Shown piece by piece: positions 10,187 to 21,292 of a stretch of DNA of 64,000 bases. A program made the position numbers and the translations under genes. The DNA comes from Chondrus crispus (taxonomy: Eukaryota; Rhodophyta; Florideophyceae; Gigartinales; Gigartinaceae). Numbering within the stretch: the first letter of the stretch is position 1; each line of letters opens with the position of its first letter. Under the pieces are notes generated by a model. It worked only from the letters and a program-made list of their open reading frames with translations. It ran no database searches and had not been told where the DNA came from. Where the stretch lies: positions 350,565 to 414,564 of the forward strand of contig NW_005179004.1 of assembly GCF_000350225.1 (NCBI RefSeq), written 5' to 3'.

Positions 10187-12244
10187 CTTCGGCGACACGA
10201 GTCGTGACACGGCATCGGGCACCTGATGCACGCGTCCGGGGCGGTACTGAATGGTGAAATAGTATTCAGCCAGACGTAGCCGACACCGGGTGAGTCTTCC
10301 CGAACTCTCGGTGAGTGACATGAGCCATCGGAGGGCGTCATGGTCCGTCCGTACGATAAACTTCGTGCCTCCTACGTACCGGGGTGGTGTGCGGACGGTC
10401 AACACTACGGCGAAGCACTCGCGTTCGGTAGCGCTGTAGTTGCGCTCACTATCGGACAGTGAGTACGACTAATACCCCACGGGGCGCCAGTCGTTCGGCT
10501 CTTCGTGCTCCTGAAGTAAGGTGCAGCCGAGTTGGTAGGCACTCGCGTCGGTGTCTATCATGTACGGACGACCGTGCCCGGGCAACGCCAGGATCGGCGG
10601 AGCGATCATGAACTTCTTAAGGTTCTCGAAGGCCTGAAGTTGCAGCTCCGTAGGGTTATAGAAATCAGGATCCGAATCCTTGCGCGTCATGTCGGTCAGA
10701 GGACGCGCAATCTTAGCGAACCCCTTAACGAATCAGCGGTATTCTTTACAAGCCCCGAGGAGCGAGTGCACTTGCGTCAACGTCCTCGGGAACTTGAACG
10801 TCTTGAAAGCGTCGGCCGCTGTATCGGCCACGCTCAACTTGCCTGGGGAGATGACGTGCCCCAGGTAGTGCACCTTCGGTCGGAAGAAGCTGCACTTCTT
10901 GAGCTTAAGGGAGATACCGGAACTCCGCAGTAAGCTCAAGACGGTATCGAGATGCCTCCCGTGTTCTCCGTGCGTACGGGAGAACACAATCACGTCGTCG
11001 AGATAGACGAGGCATATTTGCCAGCGGACTCCGGAGAGTATTATGTCGAGCGCACGTTGGAAGGTGGCCGGTGCCCCTTTGAGTCCAAACGGCATGCGCA
11101 AGTGGCGAAACGTGCCCATGTGCGTCGTAAACGTGGTCTTATCCCGGTCTTCCGGAGCGACCGGGATCTGCCAATAACCGGAATTGCAGTCCAACGTGGT
11201 GAAGACGGCTGCATCTCCTAACGAGTCGATGCAGTCGTCCATCCGGGGCAGCGGATACGAATCCGCTGCCTTCTTAGCGTTGAGACGCCGGTAGTCCACG
11301 CAGAACCGAAGAGAGCCGTCTTTCTTCGGTACGAGCACCACAGGGGACGCCCACTCGGTGCTCGCGGGTTCGATAACCCCTGCGTTCAACATCTTGTTGA
11401 CCTCCTTCGCGACCATTTCGCGCATGGCCGGGCCCTTCTGATAGGGCATAGAACGAATCGGTTTCGTTCCCGGTTCGAGGGGAATGCGGTGCTCCGTGGC
11501 TTGGATCGTTCCAAGCGCACCGCTCCACAGACTCGAGTGCTTACGGAGCATCTCGACTACGTGGCCACGGAGCTTGTCATCGTCGATGTATGACAGGTCG
11601 ATCTCTTTTTCCCCATCCATCGGTGGATTTTCGGGATCCTTTTGCTGGGGGAGTATATTACTCCTCGCCGTCGGTTGGCATAAAGGTGACCGTTCGTCCG
11701 GGTCGACCCCCCTTCCCCCGGCGGTGGTCTTATCGTCAGAGTTGGATCGGCCATCCCCTACCCCACCGACTTGATCCGTCAAGTCGGTCAGGTGTAGCGC
11801 GGGCGCGATCCCCTCGACGACCTTACGTTCGGGAGTGAGGATCGCGAGGGGGTTGCGCTTGGCGTATCCCACGACGGTATGCTTCGGAAGCCTCTTTCCT
11901 CGTCGTGAGAAATTCGCGACGATGACGTCGAAGGTCTGGTTCGGTAGGACCTCTGCGACGCCATTCGTCAGCCTCACTCCATGTCGGTGTTGGAGTGAGG
12001 GCTTGGGTTCCAGGAACACGAGGCCCCTCCCGCGGTTGTCACACGCACGGGGGCTTGTGACATCGCGGGGATGGTAACCCAGCGGGCGATTCGGATCGCT
12101 TGCGGGGCCTCCTCGCGTACGTCTGGCCGACCCGTGTGTCGCCCGTGTCGCCTGGTAGGGGGAATTGACTCCCCCTTTCCGTCGACGATGGCGACGGAAC
12201 CGCCTTGGCGTAGCTCCATTCGTTGAGCTTCGATGTCGATACAT
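10187..12244 (-). pseudogene. Gypsy-A reverse transcriptase and RNase H
   Basis: One frame carries RT motifs in order: PVVLVPKKDGSLRFCVDYR, FTTLDCNSGYWQIPV, FGLKGAPATFQRA, and the catalytic box VYLDDVIVF (intact YLDD). After KLKKCSFF and YLGHVISPG comes an in-frame TGA (10733-10735), then the RNase H domain (MIDTDASAYQLG, then an in-frame TAG at 10469-10471, then ERNYSATERECFAVV and FIVRTDHDALRWLM). Both stops can be explained by single transitions (CGA to TGA, TGG to TAG). The first ~90 residues of the open frame overlap the protease frame and are not RT; the frame changes near 12030. Confidence 0.92.
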
Positions 12245-12627
12245 CGCACGTGCGTATCGATGAAGGCCGTGCCGAGGAGGACCGGCATGGCGAGCTGGTC
12301 CGCGACTACGAACGGAATTCGGAACACCGTGTTCCTCAACCGCACGGCCAGGCGGACGACGGCCGAAAGCTTGAGGGAGTTGCTATTCGCGCCATCCAGT
12401 CGTGGCAGAGGTGCGTCGTGCACGACGTAACGCGTCCAATCGGGGGGAAGGTCGGCCTTCCTCACCAGATTATACCCCGAGCACGTATCAACGGCGATCG
12501 TGCGGGGTTTAAATGCATTTCTCTCTGTGGCTATCGAGCCGGGGACGTTGTAAATCTTCGACGTCATAAGGCAAATGACGCCGTCGACAACCTTCTGGGA
12601 GGCCTTAGCGGTGAGGTGGTTCCGCAA
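11974..12627 (-). pseudogene. Gypsy-A retropepsin (active-site Gly replaced)
   Basis: Aspartic protease domain of the polyprotein, in a different frame from gag and RT. The active-site box reads AVDTCSGYNLV where Gypsy-B has LDTGAGPNLV. Cys replaces the invariant Gly after D-T (codon 12481-12483), which should impair catalysis. The C-terminal hydrophobic-hydrophobic-Gly motif PVLLGTAF is present. The role would be to cut Gag and Pol. No ATG precedes the domain, so it must be made as a fusion. Confidence 0.85.
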
Positions 12628-13051
12628 GGGCCTTCGATTTCGGTGCTGGCCCCGCTTCCGTTTCCTTCTCCCCCTTTCTTGGGGCGTCGGCGGATCAGTG
12701 ACGCCCCCCGAATTATTCGAGTCCGTACGACACGGACCCTTCTCCGGCGACCTTGGGCTCGCGGGAGTCAGGGGGTCGACCGAATCTTTTCGGTCGTCGT
12801 TGCCCCGTCGCCATTGTTACGCCTCACCGGGACGTCGGCTGTCACGGTGTCTTGTCCTCCTAACGTCGGGCCTTCGGAGGCCTCGATGTGCGCTCCCTCC
12901 TGTATCGGCATTACTGGAGCTCCCGTGCTCGCCTCCGGTAGCGGGGGATGAATTATCGGACAATACCCCCCGTTTCCTTGGCGAGCACGCGCGGTCGGGT
13001 CTAGTTGGTGGGGAAAAGACGGCTCACGCGACCGCGTGTACGTAACCGTCT

Positions 13052-15621
13052 TTACCCTTTTTTCGAACTACCCGTGCTATCGGAGCTAACCTCCTGGCTA
13101 TCGACGGCCAGGTCTTCTTCCGGTAGCCGGCCGCGTGGGTGGGGACGATTCGCCCACTGCGGCTCTGCGGCCTTGGCGAAGTACTCGGGTACTTCCGGGC
13201 CTTGACCTGCGGCGTCCGGTCGTCGCAGGATATGGGGGACGAGGCGAGTCGGCTCTCTTTCGTGACCCTCCGTGGGTAGAGGGTACGGATCCTCTACCCA
13301 GTCTTGCAGGTACATTATCGCATCTTGTACCTGTTGTGGCAACCGAGAACGGTCTCGGCTCCCTCTTTCTCCTTGTCGGGGGTACCTGGTGTCCGCCTGC
13401 CGGTAGGCGGGTCGATCCCGACGATCGACTTCGTTACGACGGTACCCGCCTCCACGGGGGGCGAAGCGTGCGCCCCCACCCGATCGGTTCGGGAACCCTT
13501 GACGCGGGGGACGGCCCTCGCCCGCCGCTTGCCGGAGGAGATTACGCGCACCGGGGCGCGTCTCTATCTGGTAGCGGTAGTTCCTGTACGCCGTGAACAT
13601 TCGTTGTTCCGGCGACAGGAACGGGCACGCGTACATGGCATGCCCGTACGTACGGCATAGCCAGCACACGTACGCGCTGCCGTCCGTTCAGGCGAAGGTC
13701 GCCGCGTGCCGCGCCTCCTCATCGGTGAGGAGGGGCACGCGAGGCGCTTCGCCTCCTGCATCTCGGTTCGATATGTCGAGCTCTGCGACCCGGGGGTCCG
13801 TACCCCTTGCCACTCTTGGAGTGGCCGCGAACGCGGTCGCGTAACTCGATGTCGTTCCGGTCGACGTCGGTGAGGGGTTTCGTGCCCCCACGGGCCCTGC
13901 TCCTTGCGTAATGAGGACAGGGTCGGCCTGCCACCCATCCTTCCCGATATGGAGGGTCGAGGCGGGCGAACTTGTGGCGGCGGACTTCGTAGTCCTGCCA
14001 GCCCTCCCTGCCGGTTTCGAATCCGGCGCAGGTAAACCGCGCCGAGCGCGGTACGTTGTACCTTCCGCCGTGGCGATGCGGCGGATGGTCGGAAGATCGG
14101 TCTTCTGACTGCCTGGCAGCCTTTGCACGGTTTCGGATACTGCGAAAGGGTTGCCGGTGCAAGTCCCCGCACGAAGTAGTGCGCGAGGGACTGCTCGGAG
14201 AAGACTGCTGTGCATCGGAACGCGGCAGTTTTGAGTCGGTCAGCAAACGTGCTTTCCGTCTCATGCGATTGCTGTCGCGCCGTAGCGACAGCGTCGTACG
14301 CTTCACCTAACACGTCGTCCGTGAGGTAGCGTTTCAAGAATTGATTCACGAGCCCCGGCCAGCTCACGTCGTCATGGAGCTGGCCGGCGCGGAGGCCACG
14401 CATCGTATAACTCGTATACAGGCGCTTCGCGTCGCGCTCGAGGAAGTGCGCGAGGACTCGTACCGCAACACCTTCGGTCAGTTGTTGGGAGTTGAAGGTG
14501 ATTCGGATATCCTTCAAGAACGGCAGCAGCTAGATCGGGTCGGTACCGTCGAAGCTGCGCCTCGTGGGACGGATCCCACGACAGCGTTGGAGGTACTTCG
14601 CGATCCGTCCCGCGTCACCCGAGGTAACGAGCTTCGAGGTGTTATCCAAGCGGTACATACGATAGTCAGCAACGGCGCTGAACTCTTGGATCATCGTATG
14701 TACCGGCTCGAGCCCGGGTTCAGCGGAACCCAGCGTGCAGAAGGAGGCAACCGGTAGCGTACGGATGTCTACCGGACCTGGATGCTCGGCGTAACTCGCC
14801 AGCGGGTAGCCGCCCCAGCGGGGATCGACGGAGAACATCGGTTCTCCGGATCCGCGGGCGGCTCCTCCACGGTCCTGTTCGTCCACATACGATACGCGGT
14901 CCACTTGCCGCCTACTTCCGGCGATAGGCGGCAAGGCTTGGGTCTCAGACGCGAAGTTCGCGTCTATCGGAGGACCGCTTCTTTCTGCAGTCCGACTGGT
15001 AGAGGCACCAGTCAGACGCCAACCTTCGGGGGCGGCGGCGCTCGGAGGTACGGTACCACCGGGCCCTCTCGAGGGGGCACCGGGCAGCCTTTCGGCCATG
15101 GTACGTTCCATGTCACGAGCACGCCGACGAGTGGCGTCGAGCTCAGCGAAGAGGTGCGCGAACGCACCCAATTGCTCTGCGGACGGAGAGGTTCGGTCCT
15201 CGGGTCGTCTCACCGAGGTCGGCCTCTCAGGGCGACCTTGCCCGGACGGTCCGGGCGAGGCGAAACGGGAGTCTTCGACCAGCACTATCCGCGAGTGTAA
15301 CTCGTCGATCAGTGCTCGGAGATTCTCTAAGGACTGCGTCACTCTATCGAACCTCCCTTCACGCAGGGAACGGAGTTCGGCCATACATGGAGTGTACACA
15401 TGGTCCGATACATCGATCCGAAGGGAAGTACGGACTTCCTCGATGTATTCGGCTATGCGTTCGAACATCGCCGCCGCTCTTTCCTCGGAGGATCCGAGCG
15501 ACGGTTCGCGGTCAGGAGGACCTGCGTCGCCGTCGCCCGACGGGGCGGATTGGGACTGTACAGCGGCCGGACTCAGATCCGCAGCTTCGGAGCGGATCGA
15601 GGGCTCAAACTCTTGGCTCAT
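13052..15621 (-). pseudogene. Gypsy-A gag with CCHC zinc knuckle
   Basis: Gag starts at ATG 15621, about 60 bp downstream of the PBS. The first ~360 residues have an acidic/charged helical N-terminal region (EERAAAMFERIAEYIEEV). Then comes FDGTDPI, an in-frame TAG (14530-14532), LLPFLKDIRI and the capsid-like core (VSWPGLVNQFLKRYL, ESTFADRLKTAAFRC). The frame shifts near 14150, continues with SETVQRLPGSQKTDLP, meets a TGA (13688-13690), and resumes with CWLCRTYGHAMYAC, a perfect CX2CX4HX4C knuckle for RNA packaging. It ends at 13052. Three lesions make it non-functional as one protein. Confidence 0.88.
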
Positions 15622-15682
15622 CTCGACGCGATCGGTTCGCGAAGAGAAGCGGAAGTCTTCTCGGAGATCCGACTTCAGAGTC

Positions 15683-15700
15683 TTCTAGGTCGGGAGACCA
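15683..15700 (-). other. Gypsy-A primer-binding site (tRNA-Tyr-like)
   Basis: One base inside the 5' LTR; the plus strand reads TTCTAGGTCGGGAGACCA, the 3' end expected of the priming tRNA. It implies acceptor CUCCCGA/UCGGGAG, A73, and C61 at the T-arm position. A C1:G72 pair with A73 is the hallmark of eukaryotic tRNA-Tyr. The identical 18 nt serve Gypsy-B at 34984-35001. Confidence 0.75.
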
Positions 15701-15701
15701 C

Positions 15702-16385
15702 TGTAGCATAAACACCCCCAGCAATAGTGGTGTATGCACAGTTCGACCGAGACCCCGTCCGATCGGGAAGACGGGGGTGAAGCAGGACACCAGCTAACGG
15801 CACCGGGGAGCGGGCCCGGGTAGCCTGGTAGAGCGGGAACGGGGAGGACGCCGGTACGCGCGAGAGGTTCGACGCCTCGACGCCCCGGCGCGGTACTGGG
15901 TAACGATCCAGTACCGACGGGCGGAGGCGGAGCCGACTCGTGGGCGTACCGCGCGCGTCCTCAACACGCGCTCGGTGCCGCTCTAAGGTAGTTAGCGAGC
16001 GCTACTTTTGAATAAGCGGGAAGTCGGACCTTGACGGTCGGTGGGTGACAAGTCCGTGCTTGTCCTCCTCCACCGCCGCTGGTCCGCTCCATGTTTAATA
16101 TACAAAATAATCTATAACACTACAGTACCGAAGCACTGTAGTGGAGTACTGTAGTACAGATCGGACCGTACTGTAATACTGTCAGCCATCGTGGCTGACA
16201 GTACACGTGTGTGCGCGCGCTTCCGTCCCGCGCGGTACACGCGTGCACGTGTGCACGCGTGCGCCCGGTACCCGAGGGGTACACGTGGCCACGCGCAGTA
16301 GTACTGTAGAGCATCGGGCTCTACAGCAATAGATCCCGTTCTTGATCTAATCCAACTAAAAAGCCCCAGGGGGGGTTATACTACA
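15702..16385 (-). repeat. Gypsy-A 5' LTR
   Basis: 684 bp, intact TG...CA ends in element sense, followed on the right by target duplication ATGCC (16386-16390). It has the same internal palindromes as the other LTR (CTGTCAGCCA/TGGCTGACAG; CACGTG and GTGCAC runs). Confidence 0.92.
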
Positions 16386-17521
16386 ATGCCGTCTTCCTTG
16401 CACCATCTCCCGCAGTTTTGCTGTCGAAAAGTCAATTTTCGCCCAGTTGCTCTGTCTTACAATCATGGTCGGAGCGCTGTCCTGTGAGGTATACTTTCCA
16501 ACGCCAGCCTTCGACCCAGACTTCGACAAATCCACAGTAAACATTTCTACATGATAAGGAACGAAGAAGTTGGATTTCGCAAATGGACGAACACGTCTCT
16601 TCAGAGTAGATGTACTTGCAGTTTGAGAGTGAGCTGCCTTTCATTCGGTCTCCAGTTCCTAAAGTTGGCAAGTGTCTGATACGCAGTCTCGCTGAGACGC
16701 ATGCTCACAGTTGCTGTTATCAGTGATGCAATATTTGTCCAGGTCAATCGAATTCCACCAGAAGCGCTTTCGAACATGCTGTCTATCAGCTCCTCGGACT
16801 CCTCAGCTTCGTAGGCATTGTCCTGCTCAACGCTCAATCCAATGTCTAATCCAGAAATTCCTTCGCTTTCTTCACAACGGATCGTGTCATTTCGTTCGGG
16901 GTGAGGACTTGATGGAAGTGCCTCCACACCGTCATGCATGACGCCTTGGTATTCTTGGAGGTCACTTAAAAGCCCGTCTTTCAAAAGGGAAGCGTAGGAT
17001 TCTGACTGACCGTCTAGTAACATGAACCCATCTCCTGGACGTTTAGCTGGCTTTGTAGACAGTTGCCTCCATGGCCCTGCTCTTTTTCGATGTCTTTCAA
17101 ACTGAGGTTCAGAACAAGATGGTACGTGCCCATCCGAAGTAGTCCCTTGTGATGCAACATCTTCGGAGCGCTTTGCATAAGATCCGCGTTTTTTAAGAAC
17201 CCAACGACTCTTGCTTTGGCGCCCCATCTGCGACGGTTTCGACCAGGTTTGCAACTGGAAGTGGGTCTGCAGTAAGATTTGGCATGAACCTCGGCATTGA
17301 CAAGACATCGGCAAGCTTACTGCTCTAGAGCCGAAAGAAGGGCTTTTGTCACATTTGGCAATGCATACGGTTGTGCCGTTATTATTAAAGCTTGGTTCAA
17401 TGAATAGAAACCGGAAAAAGGATATGCTCCTACTCGCATTTTGATGTGATGCCGCATGAAAAAGCTCAATGAATGGCTGTCGATAAGGACAGCCATGCCA
17501 TACCGAATTCGGTAATTTCAA
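16386..17521 (-). pseudogene. TNP2/CACTA-like transposase, upstream part
   Basis: About 300 residues open in one frame from 17521 to 16601, then a one-base frame change near 16605 into the frame that reads LKRRVRPFAKSNFFVPYHVE, MFTVDLSKSG and LREMVQGRRH up to the Gypsy-A junction. The next residues of the same frame (DMDPSIEIPRF) lie at 1153 and below. The first in-frame codon is TTG; no ATG precedes the first 70 residues, so an upstream exon or truncation is possible. The N-terminal region has clustered cysteines (CIAKC, SCQCRGSC) and an acidic stretch (EAEESEELIDSMFE). No named domain is recognised in this half. Confidence 0.45.
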
Positions 17522-17677
17522 ATTGAGATATCAGTACCTATATTCTGCTATTGACACGTGTCCATGAAAATACAACTTATTTTCACTCAGATGCCCTGCC
17601 CGAACTCAGAAAAAGCGGTAGTTTGAAATATCTAGCTACCGGTTTTTCTGAGCACTGCATATATATATGCAGCAATA

Positions 17678-18540
17678 TAGTTCCAGGACCAGATCCAACT
17701 CTCTGTACGCCCCTCATCCGCAGTCTTGACCCACCATGCATCCCCTTTTCTGACAGTTTCCTTTCTGCGAGTTGCGTGTTCGGTTGAGATCTCATCCACA
17801 CAGTAAGTGAAGCCACTTCTCCCACAGTCTTGACCCACCACGCATCCGTTTTTATAACAGTTTCCGTTCTGCGAGTTGCTTGTTTGTTTGAGATCTCACC
17901 CATAATATGTGACGCCACTTCTGCCACAGTTCTGACCCACCACGCATCCATTATTCTAACAGTTTCCATTCTGCGAGTTGCGTGTTCGGTTGAGATTTCA
18001 TCCACAGTAAGTGACGCCACTTCTGCCACAGTCCTGACCCACCGCGCATCCCCGTTTCTGACAGTTTGCTTTCTACGAGTTGCGTGTTCGGTTCAAATAG
18101 TTCCAGGACCAGATCCAACCCTTTGAACCACCCTCGTCCGCAGTCTTGACCCACCATGCATCCACTTTCCTGACAGTTTCCTCTCTGCGAGTTGCGTGTT
18201 CGGTTGAGATCTCATCCACACAGTAAGTGACACCACTTCTGCCACAATCTTGACCCACCACGCATCCGTTTCCCTAACAGTTTCCATTCTGCGAGTTGCG
18301 TGTTCGGTTGAGATCTCATCCACAGTAAGTGACACCACTTCTGCCACAGTTCTGACCCCCCACGCATCCGTTTCTTTAACAATTTCCATTCTGAGAGTTT
18401 CGTGTTCGGTTGAGATCTCATCCACAGTAAGTGACGCCACTTCTGCCACAGTCCTGACCCTCCGCGCATCCTCGTTTCTGACAGTTTGCTTTGTGCGAGT
18501 TGCGTTTCGGTTGAAATCTGATGCGGAGGCACGAGTGCGC
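17678..18540. repeat. Higher-order tandem repeat: 2 x (4 x ~102 bp)
   Basis: Eight monomers begin after the shared CAGT/CAAT step ending at 17724, 17828, 17930, 18032, 18144, 18248, 18350 and 18452, giving spacings of 104, 102, 102, 112, 104, 102, 102. Each monomer holds TCTGACAGTTTCC-like, GCGAGTTGCGTGTTCGGTT and CACTTCTGCCACAG-like segments. Every fourth monomer carries the extra block AGTTCCAGGACCAGATCCAA (17679 and about 18099), so four monomers form a ~419-bp superunit. Because 102 is a multiple of three, both strands show repetitive open frames with a 34-residue period; I treat these as by-products. Confidence 0.85.
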
Positions 18541-19205
18541 TGCAGACGTTCGGTAAGTGAGCGCATTCTCTAGGCAATGCCGTTTTGCAATTACCTACAT
18601 AGCTGTAACGTAAGTTCGCACATTCTGTAACACATTGAAAGTTGCGAAGAACTGTTCTGACCAAGCCTCACAGCGTTCCGTGTCTCACTGCTGGTCAACC
18701 CGTCCGTCGTCTAACTCAGGATCAGGTAAGCCATCAGTACACCCTCCTTGGTCTCTCACAATTCTAATCCACCATCCAGACGTACTGTGACCGTAACCTA
18801 CCTCTCCTGTTATGTTTCTTGGCGTTGATTGTCGTATTTAACGGAAGCGTAGTGAACCATGGCCGCGGCATTTCGGTAATTGGAGGAGGTGGATGTAGTG
18901 TATGTAGCCGTAACAATACTCTTTGGTTGCTACAAATAAATGTGATGTGAACGCCGCTGGAACCGCCATCGGTTCCATCCTTCGGGATGGGACCGTTTCT
19001 GGACCAGCGGGGTGACATCACCTTTGCAAGAAAGGTACTGGACTAACATTTCATTGACTGAGAGTAGGTCGGAGCATTACGTCTAGTGCTGCATTGGAGC
19101 TGCGAATGGAGACATATATTCATTGCCCTGGAGCAGCAAAACATGGTCGTCGGTGGCTGCGCATATGGAGCGATGATCACCGTCTCATCATTGCATCAAT
19201 GCAAA
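18541..19205. other. No gene seen
   Basis: 665 bp between two repeat regions. Only short overlapping open frames are present, with no motif, RNA gene or repeat recognised. Confidence 0.5.
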
Positions 19206-19420
19206 AGCGTTTGGCCCTGCAAGACCTGCGCGTGTACAGCGCCAGCCAGCCATCTACCGCCGCAGGCCAGGTAGAGCCGCTGTGCCATAACTATGCTGGT
19301 TTTCAGCCAATGGCGTTTGGCACTGCGAGACTTACCCGTGTGCAGCGCCAGCCAGTCATCTACCGCCACAGGCCAGGCAGAGACGCTGTGCCATAACTAT
19401 TCCGATTTTCAGCCAATGGC
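19206..19420. repeat. 105-bp tandem duplication
   Basis: Two adjacent diverged copies. Shared anchors are AGCGCCAGCCAG (19238 and 19343), CATCTACCGCC, GCTGTGCCATAACTAT and TTTTCAGCCAATGGCG, all spaced by 105 bp. Confidence 0.8.
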
Positions 19421-19669
19421 GTTATTGGTAAAAAATGTGCAAAATCGCGACATGAAATCAACAAGCGTTGCTACATTTATGACACATTTTTTGCTGGCCC
19501 GGACCAAAATATTTGCCCAGATTTTTTATTGCCTCCGATAGGATGATTTGACCGTCCTGTGTGCCGTGAATCGGGAAGCTCATTGAACGAATTTGGCCCA
19601 TCCGACTGTGACGGACCTACGTGGGATCGTTCGCGGACTAGTAACGTTGCTGGTTCACTCGTGCCGGAA

Positions 19670-21292
19670 ATGAATGCATCGGAATCGCGTGAGCCGCAGC
19701 GGTTCACATTCGAAACCGTCGGGCAGCGTAGAACTGGAAGCCACCATGGCAGTGGGGGACGACACCGGGAAGTTTCCATTAGAGATGGCGAAACGTTTGC
19801 CGAACTTACTAGAGTCGTAATGGCGCACACGCTCGTAGATTTATGCGAGAGTCGTAAGAATGCCTTGGCGTTGTTGTCATCCATTGCGTGTGATTCGGTT
19901 CAGAGGACAGTGCTTTCTGAAAACTTTAATCGATTATGCTCACAAGATATAAAAACAAATCGGATCGACAAGCTCCCAGAGACAGCAATTGGGATCTCGG
20001 CCAACTTTACCCGGCTTCTGAGCTGCAGAGATTCCTCAAACATGGATCGAAACCCGGGTAATTCCCATGCGTTATGTGTTTGGATCGACGACGATGGGGG
20101 CACAAGATGTACGTGCGTTGGGCAATCGCGCTTCCAAGATCTGAGAAGCATGGTTTTCAAGCCATACTGCTCTCATACTCATGACTTCCGCAGTTTTGTT
20201 CACCATGTTTTCCGTCTCGCATCGAAAGATACGGACTACAAGTGGAAGGAATTTGTGCAACTTGTTCTGGAGTCCGACGCTGACTCGGGTAATTTACATT
20301 CCAACGATAACTCAAACGTTACGAGAATGCATAAAGGTTGCATTGTAGTGGTTAAGGAGCACCCAGTATCTGAATCGGAACAGGTAACCTGGATACCGGT
20401 CCAAGTTCGAGTTCGAATCCACCGAACATCCACGAAAGAACCTCATTCCACACTAATTTGCTGTTTTTGCAAAGCTGTAGCCCGACACATGTGCAACCAC
20501 ACCAAAATTGCTCGGCAGGCGCTCAACACGGAACTTTTCTCTGCGCAAAATGTCTCTAGAAGCAACTCAAAAGGCAGTACTTATATGCGATTCGAAGAAA
20601 CCGTGTCCCAACTTCCGCTCACGGTCGCTTCATGCCCCAGATCAACAAAATTGGACTTTGATGCGGGTGAAGTTGCCCGGCAGGGGGGAAAAGTGATTGT
20701 ACCATCCCCGACAGTTTGTAAATATTGTGGGGCATCCTGGGGCTCAGCATATATCAATGAACGGAGGGGTGTGTTGATTTCTAGTTACGGACCTTGCAAA
20801 CTTAACGTACGCACCTTTCGGTGTCAAAACTCAACTTGTGGACGGGACGTTTCCTCCGACGGAAGAGAACATTGCATGACCTTCGAGAGTATAACCACCG
20901 GAATTACACATATAGCAATGAGACAGACGTGCGAAGGTGTGGTTCTTGGAAGCGGGACTCTCACAGCGAGGTTACAGGAATTATTGAAGAAGCATGTTAC
21001 ATCTCGAAATGCGGGTATCGGTGACCACTCGGTGGAACTTCGTTCTGTCAAAACCTTGCTTCGTGTATGTGTTCTTGGTATGCATCTCATGAAAAAAGAT
21101 CCACCATCTCAGTTCTTCACATGTACGACCTGTCAACCGCTGATATCGACGCCGGCGAATGGAAGTGTGCGTCCAAAAATGACTGCACTACGCGTTGATG
21201 GAATCTGGCTCGGATCGCAGAGCCATTTGTCAGAAACCTTCACCAATATTACGGCTTCTTGTAGGCCTTTTGATGTTAAAATCGAGGTCTGA
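19670..21292 (+). pseudogene. KDZ-type transposase, N-terminal half (SWIM and cysteine-cluster motifs), 3'-truncated
   Basis: 540 residues from ATG 19670; a GTG at 19559 in the same frame would give 577. Two SWIM-like CxC...CxH clusters are visible: RCTCVGQ ... KPYCSHTHD and CCFCKAVARHMCNH. A cysteine cluster then follows (VCKYCGASWG ... RTFRCQNSTCG) with SYGPCKLNV in front and MTFESITTGITHIA behind. This arrangement resembles the CxC5/CxC6 clusters attached to Kyakuja-Dileera-Zisupton transposases. TALRVDGIWLGSQSHL matches the first catalytic Asp region (VDGI.LG). The frame then runs into the repeat at 21272 and stops, so the remaining catalytic core is missing. A broken element is the best reading; family assignment rests on motifs only. 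Confidence 0.6.

Larger units (their letters stand above)
1159..16385 (-). mobile_element. Gypsy-A: 15.2-kb Ty3/Gypsy chromovirus with antisense accessory block
   Basis: A complete LTR retrotransposon reading right to left. Both LTRs are 684 bp with ends TGTAGTATAA / TTATGCTACA in element orientation, and the element is flanked by 5-bp duplications ATGCC (1154-1158 and 16386-16390). Order in element sense: 5' LTR, primer-binding site, gag with CCHC knuckle, protease, reverse transcriptase, RNase H, integrase, chromodomain, 6.5-kb block with an antisense ORF, polypurine tract, 3' LTR. It is decayed: in-frame stops at 14530, 13688, 10733, 10469 and 8618, a frameshift in gag near 14150, and Cys replacing the protease active-site Gly. 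Roughly 25-30 LTR differences counted by eye make it the oldest LTR element here. Confidence 0.93.

Noticed and set aside
17678..18540. CRISPR array
   Set aside because: The ~102-bp units are contiguous and diverged, without short repeats and unique spacers, in eukaryotic DNA.
17583..18664. Repetitive ORFs on both strands of the 102-bp array
   Set aside because: The 102-bp period is a multiple of three, so open frames on both strands repeat automatically; monomers of 104 and 112 bp break any single frame.
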